DNA from: Stutzerimonas nitrititolerans
GTDB taxonomy: Bacteria; Pseudomonadota; Gammaproteobacteria; Pseudomonadales; Pseudomonadaceae
Direction of reading: 5' to 3'
DNA length: 64,000 bases
NCBI RefSeq assembly: GCF_003696285.1
Contig: NZ_RFFL01000008.1
Span: forward strand, 62,001 to 126,000
In this document: piece by piece, positions 37,670-45,858 of the stretch
Numbering within the stretch: the first letter of the stretch is position 1
Layout: each line of letters begins with the position of its first letter
Notes under the pieces: generated by a model
What the model was told of the DNA's origin: nothing
Seen by the model: only the letters and a program-made list of their open reading frames with translations
Databases searched by the model: none
Position numbers and translations under genes: made by a program

Positions 37670-40600
37670 TCAGCCGATGCTCATCAGGCTCGCATTACCA
37701 CCTGCCGCCGCGGTGTTGACGCTCAGCGAGCGCTCCACCAGCAGGCGCTCGAGCAGCACCGCGCGATCGCCGCGATCATAGGCATGCACCGCCACGATGG
37801 GGCCGGGGCGCGTCGCCACCTGACGACAGACTTCGCGCAGCTGATCGCTGTCGCCGTGATGCAGCACGGCGTCGAAGGCGATGCCTTCGTCCTGCCACTG
37901 GGCGACGCTTTCGATGCGATTCTGCACCGGCGCCGGTAGCTGCAGGCGCAGCGCGCGGGTGCTTTCGTCATCGGGCCAGACGGCCTTGCTGCCGACGGCC
38001 AGCAGCGCCGCCAGCTGGACGAGACGATCCTGCTCGTCATCGGCCAGGCACAGCACGCGTTCGCGCGGCAGCAGGGTGTAGCTGTTGCGCTCGCCGGTCG
38101 GGCCGACCAGCACACGGGTCACGCCGCTTTGCGACAGCGCGGCGAAGCGCTCGCAGGCCTCGCTCAATCCCTCGTTGCGGCCCTTGGCCCACTGGCGGAA
38201 GGCATCCAGCGCGGCCCGATGGCCCGCAACGGGTCGCTCCTGGCCCTGGCGTTCGATGTTGCTCTGAGCATCCATGCGGGCGAAGGTCGCGGCGGCGCCA
38301 TCGGCCGGGCAGGTGGTCAACAGGCGATACAGATACAGCGGCCCGCCGGCCTTGGGTCCGGTGCCGGACAGGCCTTCGCCACCGAACGGCTGCACCCCGA
38401 CCACAGCGCCGACGATGTTGCGGTTGACGTAGAGGTTGCCGACATGGGCCTTGCTGGTCACCTGGGCGATGGTTTCGTCGATGCGGGTGTGCACGCCGAG
38501 GGTTAAGCCGTAGCCGCTGGCGTTGATCTGGTCGAGCAGTTGGTCGAGTTCTTCGCGCGGGTAGCGCAGCACGTGCAGGACCGGGCCGAAGATTTCCCGC
38601 TGCAGCTCGTCGAGGCTTTCCAGCTCGATCAGGGTCGGCACCACGAAGGTGCCGCGAGCCAGCTGATCCGGCGCATGGCGAGCCTTCTGCACCACGCGGC
38701 GGCCTTTGCCGCGCATGGCCGCGATGTGCTTGTCGATGTTGTCCTTGGCCTCGCGGTCGATCACCGGGCCGATGTCGGTGGCCAGGTGGTCCGGGTTGCC
38801 GACGCAGTGTTCGGCCATGGCGCCTTCGAGCATGGTCAGCACGCGCTCGGCCACGTCCTCCTGCACGCACAGCACGCGCAGCGCCGAGCAGCGCTGGCCG
38901 GCGCTGTCGAAGGCCGAGGAAACGACATCTAGCACCACCTGTTCGGTCAGTGCCGAGGAGTCGACGATCATCGCGTTCTGGCCGCCGGTTTCGGCGATCA
39001 GCGGCAGCGGTCGACCCTGGGCATCCAGGCGCCCGGCGAGGTTGCGCGCGATGATCGCGGCAACCTCGGTGGAGCCGGTGAACATCACGCCGCGGATGCG
39101 CTCGTCGCGTACCAGCGCATCGCCGACCACGCCGCCATCGCCGGGCAGCAGCTGCAGGACGCCTTCCGGCAGGCCGGCCTGCAACAGCAAGTGCACGGCC
39201 TGGCTGGCGATCAGCGGCGTCTGCTCGGCGGGCTTGGCCAGCACGGTATTGCCCGCCGCCAGCGCGGCGGCCACCTGGCCGGTAAAGATCGCCATGGGGA
39301 AGTTCCAGGGGCTGATGCAGACCACCGGCCCCAGCGGGCGATGGCTGTCGTTGCTGAAGTCCTCGCGCGCCTGCATGGCGTAGAAGCGCAGGAAGTCCAC
39401 CGCCTCGCGCACCTCGGCGATGCCGTTGCTGAAGGTCTTGCCGGCTTCGCGGGCGAGCAGGCCCATCAGCGGCTGGAGCTGCGCTTCCATCAGGTCGGCG
39501 GCGCGTTCCAGCACGGCGGCACGCTCGGCCGGCGGGGTGGCCTGCCAGATCGGTGCGGCGGCCTGGGCGGCGTCCAGTGCGTGGCTGACGTCCTCGGGGC
39601 TGGCTTGCTGTACCCGGCCGACCAGGTCGCGCAGATCGGCCGGGTTGCGCACTTCGGCCCAGTCGCCACTGCTCTCGGTACCAGCCAGAATCGGCCGCGC
39701 GCTCCACTCGTGATGGCTGAGCAACGCGCTGGACAGCGAGGCCAGGCGGTGCTCGTTGGACAGATCGAGGCCGCTGGAATTGGTGCGCACCTCGCCGTAC
39801 AGCTCGATCGGCAGCGGGATGCGCGGATGCGGTAGTCCCAGGCTGCCTTCACGGGCTGCGGCCTGCTCGACGCTCACCACCGGGTCCTCGACCAGTTGCG
39901 CGATGGACACCGACTGGTCGGCGATGCGGTTGACGAAGGAGGTATTGGCACCATTCTCCAGCAGGCGGCGCACCAGGTAGGCCAGCAGGGTTTCATGGGT
40001 GCCCACCGGGGCGTAGATGCGGCAGGGGCGGTTGAGCTTGCCCTCCGAGACCTTGCCCACCACCTGCTCGTACAACGGCTCGCCCATGCCGTGCAGGCAT
40101 TGGAACTCGTACTGGCCGGGGTAATAGCTGGGGCCGGCCAGGTGGTAGATGGTCGCCAGTGTATGGGCGTTGTGGGTGGCGAACTGCGGGTAGACGGCAT
40201 CCGGCACCGCCAGCAGCTTGCGTGCGCAGGCGATGTAGGAAATGTCGGTGTACATCTTGCGGGTGTACACCGGATAGCCTTCCAGGCCGTCGAGCTGGGC
40301 GCGCTTGATCTCGCTGTCCCAGTAGGCGCCCTTGACCAGGCGGATCATCAGGCGGTGGCCGCTGCGGCGGGCCATGTCGATCAGGTAGTCGATGACGGCG
40401 GGGCAGCGCTTCTGGTAAGCTTGGATGACGAAACCGATGCCGTTCCAGCCGCGCAGTTCGGGCTCGAAGCACAGGCGTTCGAGCAGGTCCAGCGACAGCT
40501 CCAGGCGGTCGGCTTCCTCGGCGTCGATATTCAGGCCGATGTCGTAACGCCGTGCCAGCCGGGTCAGCTCCAGCAGGCGCGGGTACAGCTCGTCCATCAC

Positions 40601-41635
40601 CCGTTCGTGTTGGGCGCGGCTGTAGCGCGGGTGCAGCGCCGAAAGCTTGATCGAGATGCCCGGCCCTTCGTAGATGCCACGACCGTGGGAAGCCTTGCCG
40701 ATGGCATGGATGGCCTGCTCGTAGGAGGCCAGATAGGCGCGTGCATCCAGCTCGGTCAGCGCGGCTTCGCCGAGCATATCGTAGGAATAGCGGAAGCCCT
40801 TGGCTTCGAGCTTGCTGGCGTTGGCCAGAGCCTCGGCGATGGTTTCGCCGGTGACGAACTGCTCGCCCATCAGGCGCATGGCCATGTCCACGCCCTTGCG
40901 GATCACCGGCTCGCCGCTCTTGCCGATCAGGCGATTGAGCGAGCTGGAAAGCCCGGTCTCGTTGTGGGTGGAAACCAGCTTGCCGGTGATCAGCAGGCCC
41001 CAGGAGGCCGCGTTGACGAACATCGACGAACTCTGGCCCAGGTGCTGCTGCCAGTTGCCGGTGCTGATCTTGTCGCGGATCAGCGCATCGCGCGTGCCCT
41101 TGTCCGGGATGCGCAGCAGCGCCTCGGCCAGGCACATCAGCGCCACACCTTCCTGGGACGACAGCGAAAACTCCTGCAGCAGCCCCTGCACCAGACCGGC
41201 GCGCCCGGTTGCGCCCTTCTGCTCGCGCAGGTTTTCCGCCAGGCAATAGGCAAGGTCGTAGCTGGCCTTGGCTTGCTCGGCGGGGAGCCGCGCCTGTTCC
41301 AGCATCAGTGGCACGACCTCCGGCTCCGGGCGGCGATAAGCGGCGGTGATCGCGGCGCGCAGCACCGATTGCGGCAGGATGCTCTGAGCGAATTCGAGGA
41401 ATGGCTGGTACGCCGGCTCGGCCAAGGCTTCCAGCGCCTCTTCGTCACCCTCGCCGATACGCTGCGCCAGCGCGCTCAGCTCCGGCATGCGGGTGCCGTT
41501 CTCGAGGGTTTCGAGGTAGCTGAAAATCGCCTGCTTGATCAGCCAGTGCGGGGTGCGGTCGATCTTGCGCGCAGCCTCCTTGAGACGGTCGCGAGTCGCC
41601 TCGTCCAGCTTGACGCCGAGGGTGGTAGTGGCCAT
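37670..41635 (-). CDS. putA: Trifunctional proline dehydrogenase/P5C dehydrogenase/transcriptional repressor
   Basis: 1321-residue PutA that oxidises proline to glutamate. Residues 1-47 form a ribbon-helix-helix DNA-binding domain (TTTLGVKLDEATRDRLKEAA), followed by the FAD-dependent proline dehydrogenase barrel with GHRLMIRLVKGAYWD. The aldehyde dehydrogenase domain has the catalytic Cys in SAFDSAGQRCSALR and PFGGEGLSGTGPKAGGP near its end. A C-terminal extension is present as in long PutAs. The ATG at 41635 starts the DNA-binding domain; the frame is open further upstream without support. GTTGCA repeats upstream fit autorepression. Confidence 0.96.
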   Translation of the reverse strand: MATTTLGVKLDEATRDRLKEAARKIDRTPHWLIKQAIFSYLETLENGTRMPELSALAQRIGEGDEEALEALAEPAYQPFLEFAQSILPQSVLRAAITAAYRRPEPEVVPLMLEQARLPAEQAKASYDLAYCLAENLREQKGATGRAGLVQGLLQEFSLSSQEGVALMCLAEALLRIPDKGTRDALIRDKISTGNWQQHLGQSSSMFVNAASWGLLITGKLVSTHNETGLSSSLNRLIGKSGEPVIRKGVDMAMRLMGEQFVTGETIAEALANASKLEAKGFRYSYDMLGEAALTELDARAYLASYEQAIHAIGKASHGRGIYEGPGISIKLSALHPRYSRAQHERVMDELYPRLLELTRLARRYDIGLNIDAEEADRLELSLDLLERLCFEPELRGWNGIGFVIQAYQKRCPAVIDYLIDMARRSGHRLMIRLVKGAYWDSEIKRAQLDGLEGYPVYTRKMYTDISYIACARKLLAVPDAVYPQFATHNAHTLATIYHLAGPSYYPGQYEFQCLHGMGEPLYEQVVGKVSEGKLNRPCRIYAPVGTHETLLAYLVRRLLENGANTSFVNRIADQSVSIAQLVEDPVVSVEQAAAREGSLGLPHPRIPLPIELYGEVRTNSSGLDLSNEHRLASLSSALLSHHEWSARPILAGTESSGDWAEVRNPADLRDLVGRVQQASPEDVSHALDAAQAAAPIWQATPPAERAAVLERAADLMEAQLQPLMGLLAREAGKTFSNGIAEVREAVDFLRFYAMQAREDFSNDSHRPLGPVVCISPWNFPMAIFTGQVAAALAAGNTVLAKPAEQTPLIASQAVHLLLQAGLPEGVLQLLPGDGGVVGDALVRDERIRGVMFTGSTEVAAIIARNLAGRLDAQGRPLPLIAETGGQNAMIVDSSALTEQVVLDVVSSAFDSAGQRCSALRVLCVQEDVAERVLTMLEGAMAEHCVGNPDHLATDIGPVIDREAKDNIDKHIAAMRGKGRRVVQKARHAPDQLARGTFVVPTLIELESLDELQREIFGPVLHVLRYPREELDQLLDQINASGYGLTLGVHTRIDETIAQVTSKAHVGNLYVNRNIVGAVVGVQPFGGEGLSGTGPKAGGPLYLYRLLTTCPADGAAATFARMDAQSNIERQGQERPVAGHRAALDAFRQWAKGRNEGLSEACERFAALSQSGVTRVLVGPTGERNSYTLLPRERVLCLADDEQDRLVQLAALLAVGSKAVWPDDESTRALRLQLPAPVQNRIESVAQWQDEGIAFDAVLHHGDSDQLREVCRQVATRPGPIVAVHAYDRGDRAVLLERLLVERSLSVNTAAAGGNASLMSIG

Positions 41636-41694
41636 GGATGTGTCCTCGTGAAGATGACCGGAATTCGCGACGATAGCCGAGGCGCAAATGCAGG

Positions 41695-41710
41695 TGCAAC
41701 CAGGTGCAAC
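41695..41710 (-). promoter_or_regulatory. Tandem GTTGCA motifs upstream of putA
   Basis: On the minus strand GTTGCA occurs twice, at 41705-41710 and 41695-41700, exactly 10 bases apart (one helical turn), within two copies of GGTTGCACCT-like sequence. GTTGCA is the operator core reported for E. coli PutA. The site is 60-75 bases before the putA start, so autoregulation is a reasonable inference. Confidence 0.6.
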
Positions 41711-41935
41711 CGCAGGGCGACGAATGAACGAGCGAGCCTGTCGGTTAAAGATCGCGAAAGGCTCCGACACGGCGGCTGTCGTGTCATAACCACTGGATTA
41801 ACACTAGCAGGGGACGTGAAGAGTATGGCAGAGCAGATGACACGGCCATCGGTGTGCGGTTTGGCTCTTGAGGCCAGGATGAGCGTTCGGCGCGTTGAGA
41901 AAGGAAGCACCGAAGCGATGACGCGACGCTGAAAA

Positions 41936-41962
41936 CGAAAAAGGCCCACCTTTCGGTGAGCC
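41936..41962 (-). terminator. Terminator of tRNA-Thr
   Basis: On the minus strand GGCTCACC-GAAA-GGTGGGCC forms an 8-bp stem with a tetraloop and runs into five T residues. It lies 17 bases beyond the 3' end of the tRNA. Confidence 0.85.
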
Positions 41963-41978
41963 TGAGTCGTTGTGTCTA

Positions 41979-42054
<76 letters not shown>

Positions 42055-42355
42055 TTAGAAGGGCCGCCATTATAGCGATTGCTTATGCCCTGTAAACCGA
42101 TGCGCTCAAAAATTCTGCATTCCTGCTCTCGGTGTATCGCACTCCTGAGCAGTTGGCTCCGTCCCCATCCAAACGTCACGGGGCACACGAATCCTCCGGG
42201 GCGAAATGTGGCAAAGGAAAGTCGGGGTGTCAAGCTGCCATCACAAAATCCGACATTCCGCCGCCAAGCGGGTCGTGAATCGTGAACCTGCCCTGCGCTT
42301 TACCCGATGTCGCTTGCTAGGCTCGTTCCTTCCTACCAAGGCCTCAAGGACGATC
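42055..42355. other. Region between tRNA-Thr and the PAAR-toxin gene
   Basis: About 300 bases with no supported gene. It should contain the tRNA promoter (minus) and a promoter for the toxin gene (plus). Only the AAGGA ribosome binding site at 42346-42350 is distinct. Confidence 0.55.
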
Positions 42356-43885
42356 ATGGCTTTAGTCATCAGGGAAGGTGACCCCACCAGCACCGGCGGT
42401 ATCGTGGTGGCTGGCTCTTCCACACACACTGTTGAGTTCCGAAAAGCTGCCAGGATCAGTGATCCCGTATGGTGCCCGGCCTGCAAGAGCATGGGCTTCA
42501 TCGCCGAGGGCAACCCTACCGTCATTGACGAACACCTTGCCGTGGCTACCGAGGGGCACGCTGTCAAATGCGGCTGTCCGTTCGGAAGTAATCGGCTGAT
42601 CGCCACCCAAGGGAGTGTTGTCGCCGGCACGGGAGGCTCGATTGGTATCGCGCCGGACTTAGCCGTGCGGGCGGAGGCTGCAACCGAGATTTGGGCCAGG
42701 GCGATCCGAGAAGGCACCTACACCAATCAGTTCACCACCGATATTCCCACTCATGCTGTGCGCGGTCTTGCCTCGAGCCAATGTGTATTCGCCAAATCCT
42801 GCAGTGTGCCGCGTGGATCCACCACAGCGGGCACGACCGTAGAGCCTGCTGATAGCTTCGGGCGTATCGCCTTGCTTGGCACGGTCGAGCAAAAGAGCTC
42901 CGTGGTCGCCAGCGATCGAGGCGCGGCCGCCGCCGGCACGGTGGCGTTGGGGCGGGTGGCTGGGCAGTCCATATTCGAAGGGCTGGGGGGCTGGGGACTT
43001 CGAGGCACCGCGATGACGGCCGGGACGGCAGCCAGCACTTTGTTGCTGGCTCTGTGGCCGTCCAACATGGGCGACGGCACTCTTTACAGCGAAGATGAGC
43101 TGCGAGGGCTGAGCGCTGCGTCAACCCGCGTACGCTTTCAATTCCGTCGAGGGACAGATGGGATTGTGCGGGCCTACGGTCTGCATACCCAAACCGGGAG
43201 CGTTCCGGTTGTAGACGCGCGCTGGAGCGACGGCAAACGAGCAATGGAAGCCCAGCTCGGTGGCGTAACCATCATCTGGACGCCAAACGAGGGGCCGGTC
43301 GTGAGTGCGCCTACGACATATCCAGGCGTAACTGAAGCGCTGGATAACGTTCTGGTACACCCCATCGCGGAAGACGCCGATAGCGAGATCGAGGTGTTCC
43401 CGGCCGAGGATGATCTGACCTGGCAGGACGTGATCATCACCTTCCCTGCTGATTCGGGCGTGCCTCCTCTGTACCTCGTATTTGCCAAGCCGGCAGTCAA
43501 GCCGCTGGAGGTGGACACTTTTGGCGCATTCAGCGGCAGGCCCCGCAATGGTCTTCACGTGGACCATATGCCCTCTCAGGCAGCCATTCGGCGTTACCTG
43601 CAGAACAACTTCAGGACTTTGACTGCGAAACAGGTGGAAGAGTATTTGAAGAAAGTCGCAGGTGTCGCAATCCCGGCAAGGGTTCACCAGAAATTCAGCG
43701 AAACCTACGGGGGCAGGAACACGGAGACGAAGCAACTACAAGATGCTGATGACCTCCGTACAGCTCTGGATAATAACTTCAACGCGATCAAGCCCTATAT
43801 GCTTGAAGAGGGTTTCGCAGGCGCAGACTTGGAAGTGGCCAGGGCGAGGATGCACGAAATCAACGAAGAGCAGGGGTGGTACTGA
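42356..43885 (+). CDS. PAAR/S-type pyocin-domain toxin, candidate type VI effector with HNH-like end
   Basis: 509-residue modular protein. Residues ~1-100 form a PAAR domain (GDPTSTGGIVVAGSSTH, paired Cys in VWCPACK, then GHAVKCGCPFGSNRLIAT), the tip that caps a VgrG spike. An Ala/Gly-rich hydrophobic linker (~190-235) precedes a pyocin_S-type domain (~235-395, starting LLLALWPSNMGDGTLY). The last ~115 residues contain LHVDHMPSQ (His401, Asp403, His404) and a distal His444 before TYGGRN, which looks like an HNH/Endo VII nuclease. AAGGA lies 5 bases before the ATG. Delivery by type VI secretion is inferred from the PAAR domain. Confidence 0.88.
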   Translation: MALVIREGDPTSTGGIVVAGSSTHTVEFRKAARISDPVWCPACKSMGFIAEGNPTVIDEHLAVATEGHAVKCGCPFGSNRLIATQGSVVAGTGGSIGIAPDLAVRAEAATEIWARAIREGTYTNQFTTDIPTHAVRGLASSQCVFAKSCSVPRGSTTAGTTVEPADSFGRIALLGTVEQKSSVVASDRGAAAAGTVALGRVAGQSIFEGLGGWGLRGTAMTAGTAASTLLLALWPSNMGDGTLYSEDELRGLSAASTRVRFQFRRGTDGIVRAYGLHTQTGSVPVVDARWSDGKRAMEAQLGGVTIIWTPNEGPVVSAPTTYPGVTEALDNVLVHPIAEDADSEIEVFPAEDDLTWQDVIITFPADSGVPPLYLVFAKPAVKPLEVDTFGAFSGRPRNGLHVDHMPSQAAIRRYLQNNFRTLTAKQVEEYLKKVAGVAIPARVHQKFSETYGGRNTETKQLQDADDLRTALDNNFNAIKPYMLEEGFAGADLEVARARMHEINEEQGWY

Positions 43886-44364
43886 TGGATGCGGTCACAA
43901 TCAATCGCTTGGCCAGAGGGCTCGGCCGTACCTATGACGAGCTTGTTTCCGAAAGCCTCATTCAAGGCTCACCCGTACCCCTGTTCACTGAAGGGCGAAA
44001 CGAGGACCTTATCCACAAGCCGGCACCAGGTATCGAATTGTGGTTCTGGGCTGAGACGAAAAAACTGGAAAGGGTGGTCATCACCTTGGCGGCACTGGTG
44101 CAAGGCGACGAGCTATACACCGGTGAGCTGCCCACTCCGTTCACGCATCGAATGAATCAGTCAGGTGTTCGAGATTTGCTGGGAGATCCCTACCAGACGA
44201 AGGGACCTGTAAAGCTGCCACCTCCGATCGGAGTCACTGGAGGATGGGATGCGTATCGCTTGGGCCAGGCATTTCATCCCAACGCAGAGATTGTTGTTCA
44301 GTATCTGCAAGATACGACCGCGGCAGGCCTGGCATTTGAGTTGATCGACAAAGGCCACGACTGA
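43885..44364 (+). CDS. Probable immunity protein, DUF6392/pyocin immunity type
   Basis: 159-residue soluble protein. Its opening, INRLARGLGRTYDELVSESL, and the later ELPTPFTHRMNQSGVRDLLG follow the pattern of DUF6392-type pyocin immunity proteins. Its ATG overlaps the toxin stop (TGATG), so the two are translationally coupled, as expected for toxin and antidote. It should bind and block the C-terminal domain of the preceding toxin in the producing cell. The family name is from memory; the immunity role is inferred mainly from position. Confidence 0.8.
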   Translation: MDAVTINRLARGLGRTYDELVSESLIQGSPVPLFTEGRNEDLIHKPAPGIELWFWAETKKLERVVITLAALVQGDELYTGELPTPFTHRMNQSGVRDLLGDPYQTKGPVKLPPPIGVTGGWDAYRLGQAFHPNAEIVVQYLQDTTAAGLAFELIDKGHD

Positions 44365-44559
44365 ATTACTCACCGCGCCGGCGCGTTTCGAGAAGCCTCT
44401 CCAATAGGTAACAAATATTGTTGCCATTGAAATGCTAATGTTTCACCAAGGGGCAAAGAAGCTCGGTTATCGAGTTTGATGAACTATCCTCGACGGTGAA
44501 TGCAGTGGAGCAGCCTGGAAATGAGACTCGGCTCAACATTTATTAATCAGGATCGTGCA

Positions 44560-44901
44560 ATGGTCCTGATGTGCCTTATTCAAGGCATATTTGTCAGTGC
44601 GGATTTCAATGGCGCACAATCTACAGCTGATAATCTGATTCAAGCGGTGAATAATGCTGGCTCAAAAACTACGATATCGGTAAATACCGCGCAAGCGACC
44701 AATATTGCTCAGCTGCTTGATGCAATTGACGCTGCTGGGGATAGTAAAATGTTTTCAGCGACATTCAACGGCGCCCAGTTAACTTCTAACAATTTACAGC
44801 AGGCAGTTTCTGCCGCAGGAGCGAATACAACGATTTCGGTTGTTTCTGCAGAATCGGCTCCACAGTCTGTTTTGCTCCAAATCATAAAAACTGCGGGTTG
44901 A
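44560..44901 (+). CDS. Small protein of two internal repeats, unknown function
   Basis: 113-residue protein, unrecognised. It consists of two repeats of about 50 residues: the first opens FVSADFNGAQSTADNLIQAV and the second FSATFNGAQLTSNNLQQAV, each continuing into TTISV. The ATG at 44560 has AGGA 7 bases upstream; an ATG at 44500 would add 20 residues without a good site. Composition is rich in Asn, Gln, Thr, Ser and Ala, and GC is lower than in the flanking core genes. It follows the toxin/immunity pair on the same strand by about 200 bases. Confidence 0.55.
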   Translation: MVLMCLIQGIFVSADFNGAQSTADNLIQAVNNAGSKTTISVNTAQATNIAQLLDAIDAAGDSKMFSATFNGAQLTSNNLQQAVSAAGANTTISVVSAESAPQSVLLQIIKTAG

Positions 44902-44927
44902 CTTTAAGCCTAATTGCATAGACTAAT

Positions 44928-44954
44928 GCTTAGAAGGGGTTGCCCCTTCTAAGC
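44928..44954 (+). terminator. 12-bp perfect hairpin before the DUF2845 gene
   Basis: GCTTAGAAGGGG pairs perfectly with CCCCTTCTAAGC around a 3-base loop. It lies 26 bases after the repeat-protein stop and directly before the GGAGG site of the next gene. With no T-run it may be a weak terminator or a translational control hairpin. Confidence 0.5.
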
Positions 44955-44970
44955 AGGTAAGGAGGAAGAG

Positions 44971-45273
44971 ATGAAATTTGCTTCGCCTATATTTCTTATT
45001 AGTGCGCTTTTGGGGGCAGGCCAAACCTACGCAGAAACCATGAGGTGTAACGAGGGAATAATTGCCACAGGGGCGAGTTCGTACGAGGTGTTGACGAAGT
45101 GCGGAGAGCCATCCGATAAGGAGGTTGTGAACCCTACAGTCCAGCCTGATGGTAATTTGCCAAGGGGAGCGGTGACGGTAGAGACTTGGGTGTACGGTCC
45201 GAATAACGGGGCGCACAATTTTCTGCGCTTTATAGATGGGAAATTGGTGAAGATTGAAACCCGCAGATTATAG
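44971..45273 (+). CDS. Periplasmic DUF2845-type protein
   Basis: 100-residue protein with a signal peptide (residues 1-21, ending TYA-ET). The mature part opens MRCNEGIIATGASSYEVLTK with CGEPSDKE, typical of DUF2845, including two cysteines. AAGGAGG precedes the ATG. Function unknown. It belongs to the lower-GC accessory patch. Confidence 0.78.
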   Translation: MKFASPIFLISALLGAGQTYAETMRCNEGIIATGASSYEVLTKCGEPSDKEVVNPTVQPDGNLPRGAVTVETWVYGPNNGAHNFLRFIDGKLVKIETRRL

Positions 45274-45433
45274 CGTATGCAGCAGCACCGCCGGGCCGCG
45301 ATTTGAAGCGTTTTGCCCTGCTTTATATGATATGGCTACCGAATTCATTGTGTAGCCAAGGCAGTTCCGCCCCTACGAGAATCGTCGTTTATTCTCAAAC
45401 ATAGCGTACGGACTGCCATGGGGGTTGTGTCTT

Positions 45434-45813
45434 CTACTGCTGCAGCCAGCCTTCAACGACATCCGATCCGTACTCTGCCTTCCAAGCTTTGAGCACTTTG
45501 TTGTTACCGCCCTTGGTCTCTACTATCTCGCCGGATTCGGGGTGTTTATAGACTTTCAGTTTGCGTTCTTTCCTGGCTCCGCTACGGCTGGCAGGCAAGG
45601 CGGCGCTTGTGCTTGGCTGCGGATCGAGCATGGAAATGAGGCTGCGCAGGCTCACACCATACTCGGCCATCAGTGCCCGTAGTTTTTCCTCGAACTCCAT
45701 CTCTCGCTCAATTCTTTGTCGTTCTTGAGAGTATCGAGCTGCTTCAATTGCTCTGTAAGTTGTGCTTCCAGAGCTTGTATTCGGCGATCTTTGAAGTGCT
45801 CTGCTTTTTCCTC
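45434..45813 (-). pseudogene. MvaT/H-NS-family gene, frameshifted and lacking a start
   Basis: The intact 3' frame (45434-45700, 88 residues) encodes a MvaT-type protein: EFEEKLRALMAEYG, LISMLDPQ, and the DNA-binding end with ETKGGNNKVLKAWKAEYG. The coiled-coil N-terminus continues upstream in another frame (45702-45813: ALEAQLTEQLKQLDTLKNDK). Adding one base in the GCGAGAG run near 45702-45708 would join the two with MvaT spacing. No start codon is found in the upstream frame; an ATA stands where an ATG would be expected. An 88-residue remnant starting at 45700 could still be made and would bind DNA but not oligomerise. Confidence 0.75.
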
Positions 45814-45858
45814 ATGTAGGTAGCCATTGCTCGCGGCGAGTAAACCGTTTGTTGCCAG

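Noticed and set aside
42079-42285. Short plus-strand frames between tRNA-Thr and the toxin gene
   Set aside because: No ribosome binding site, no recognisable domain, and partial overlap with the tRNA promoter region.
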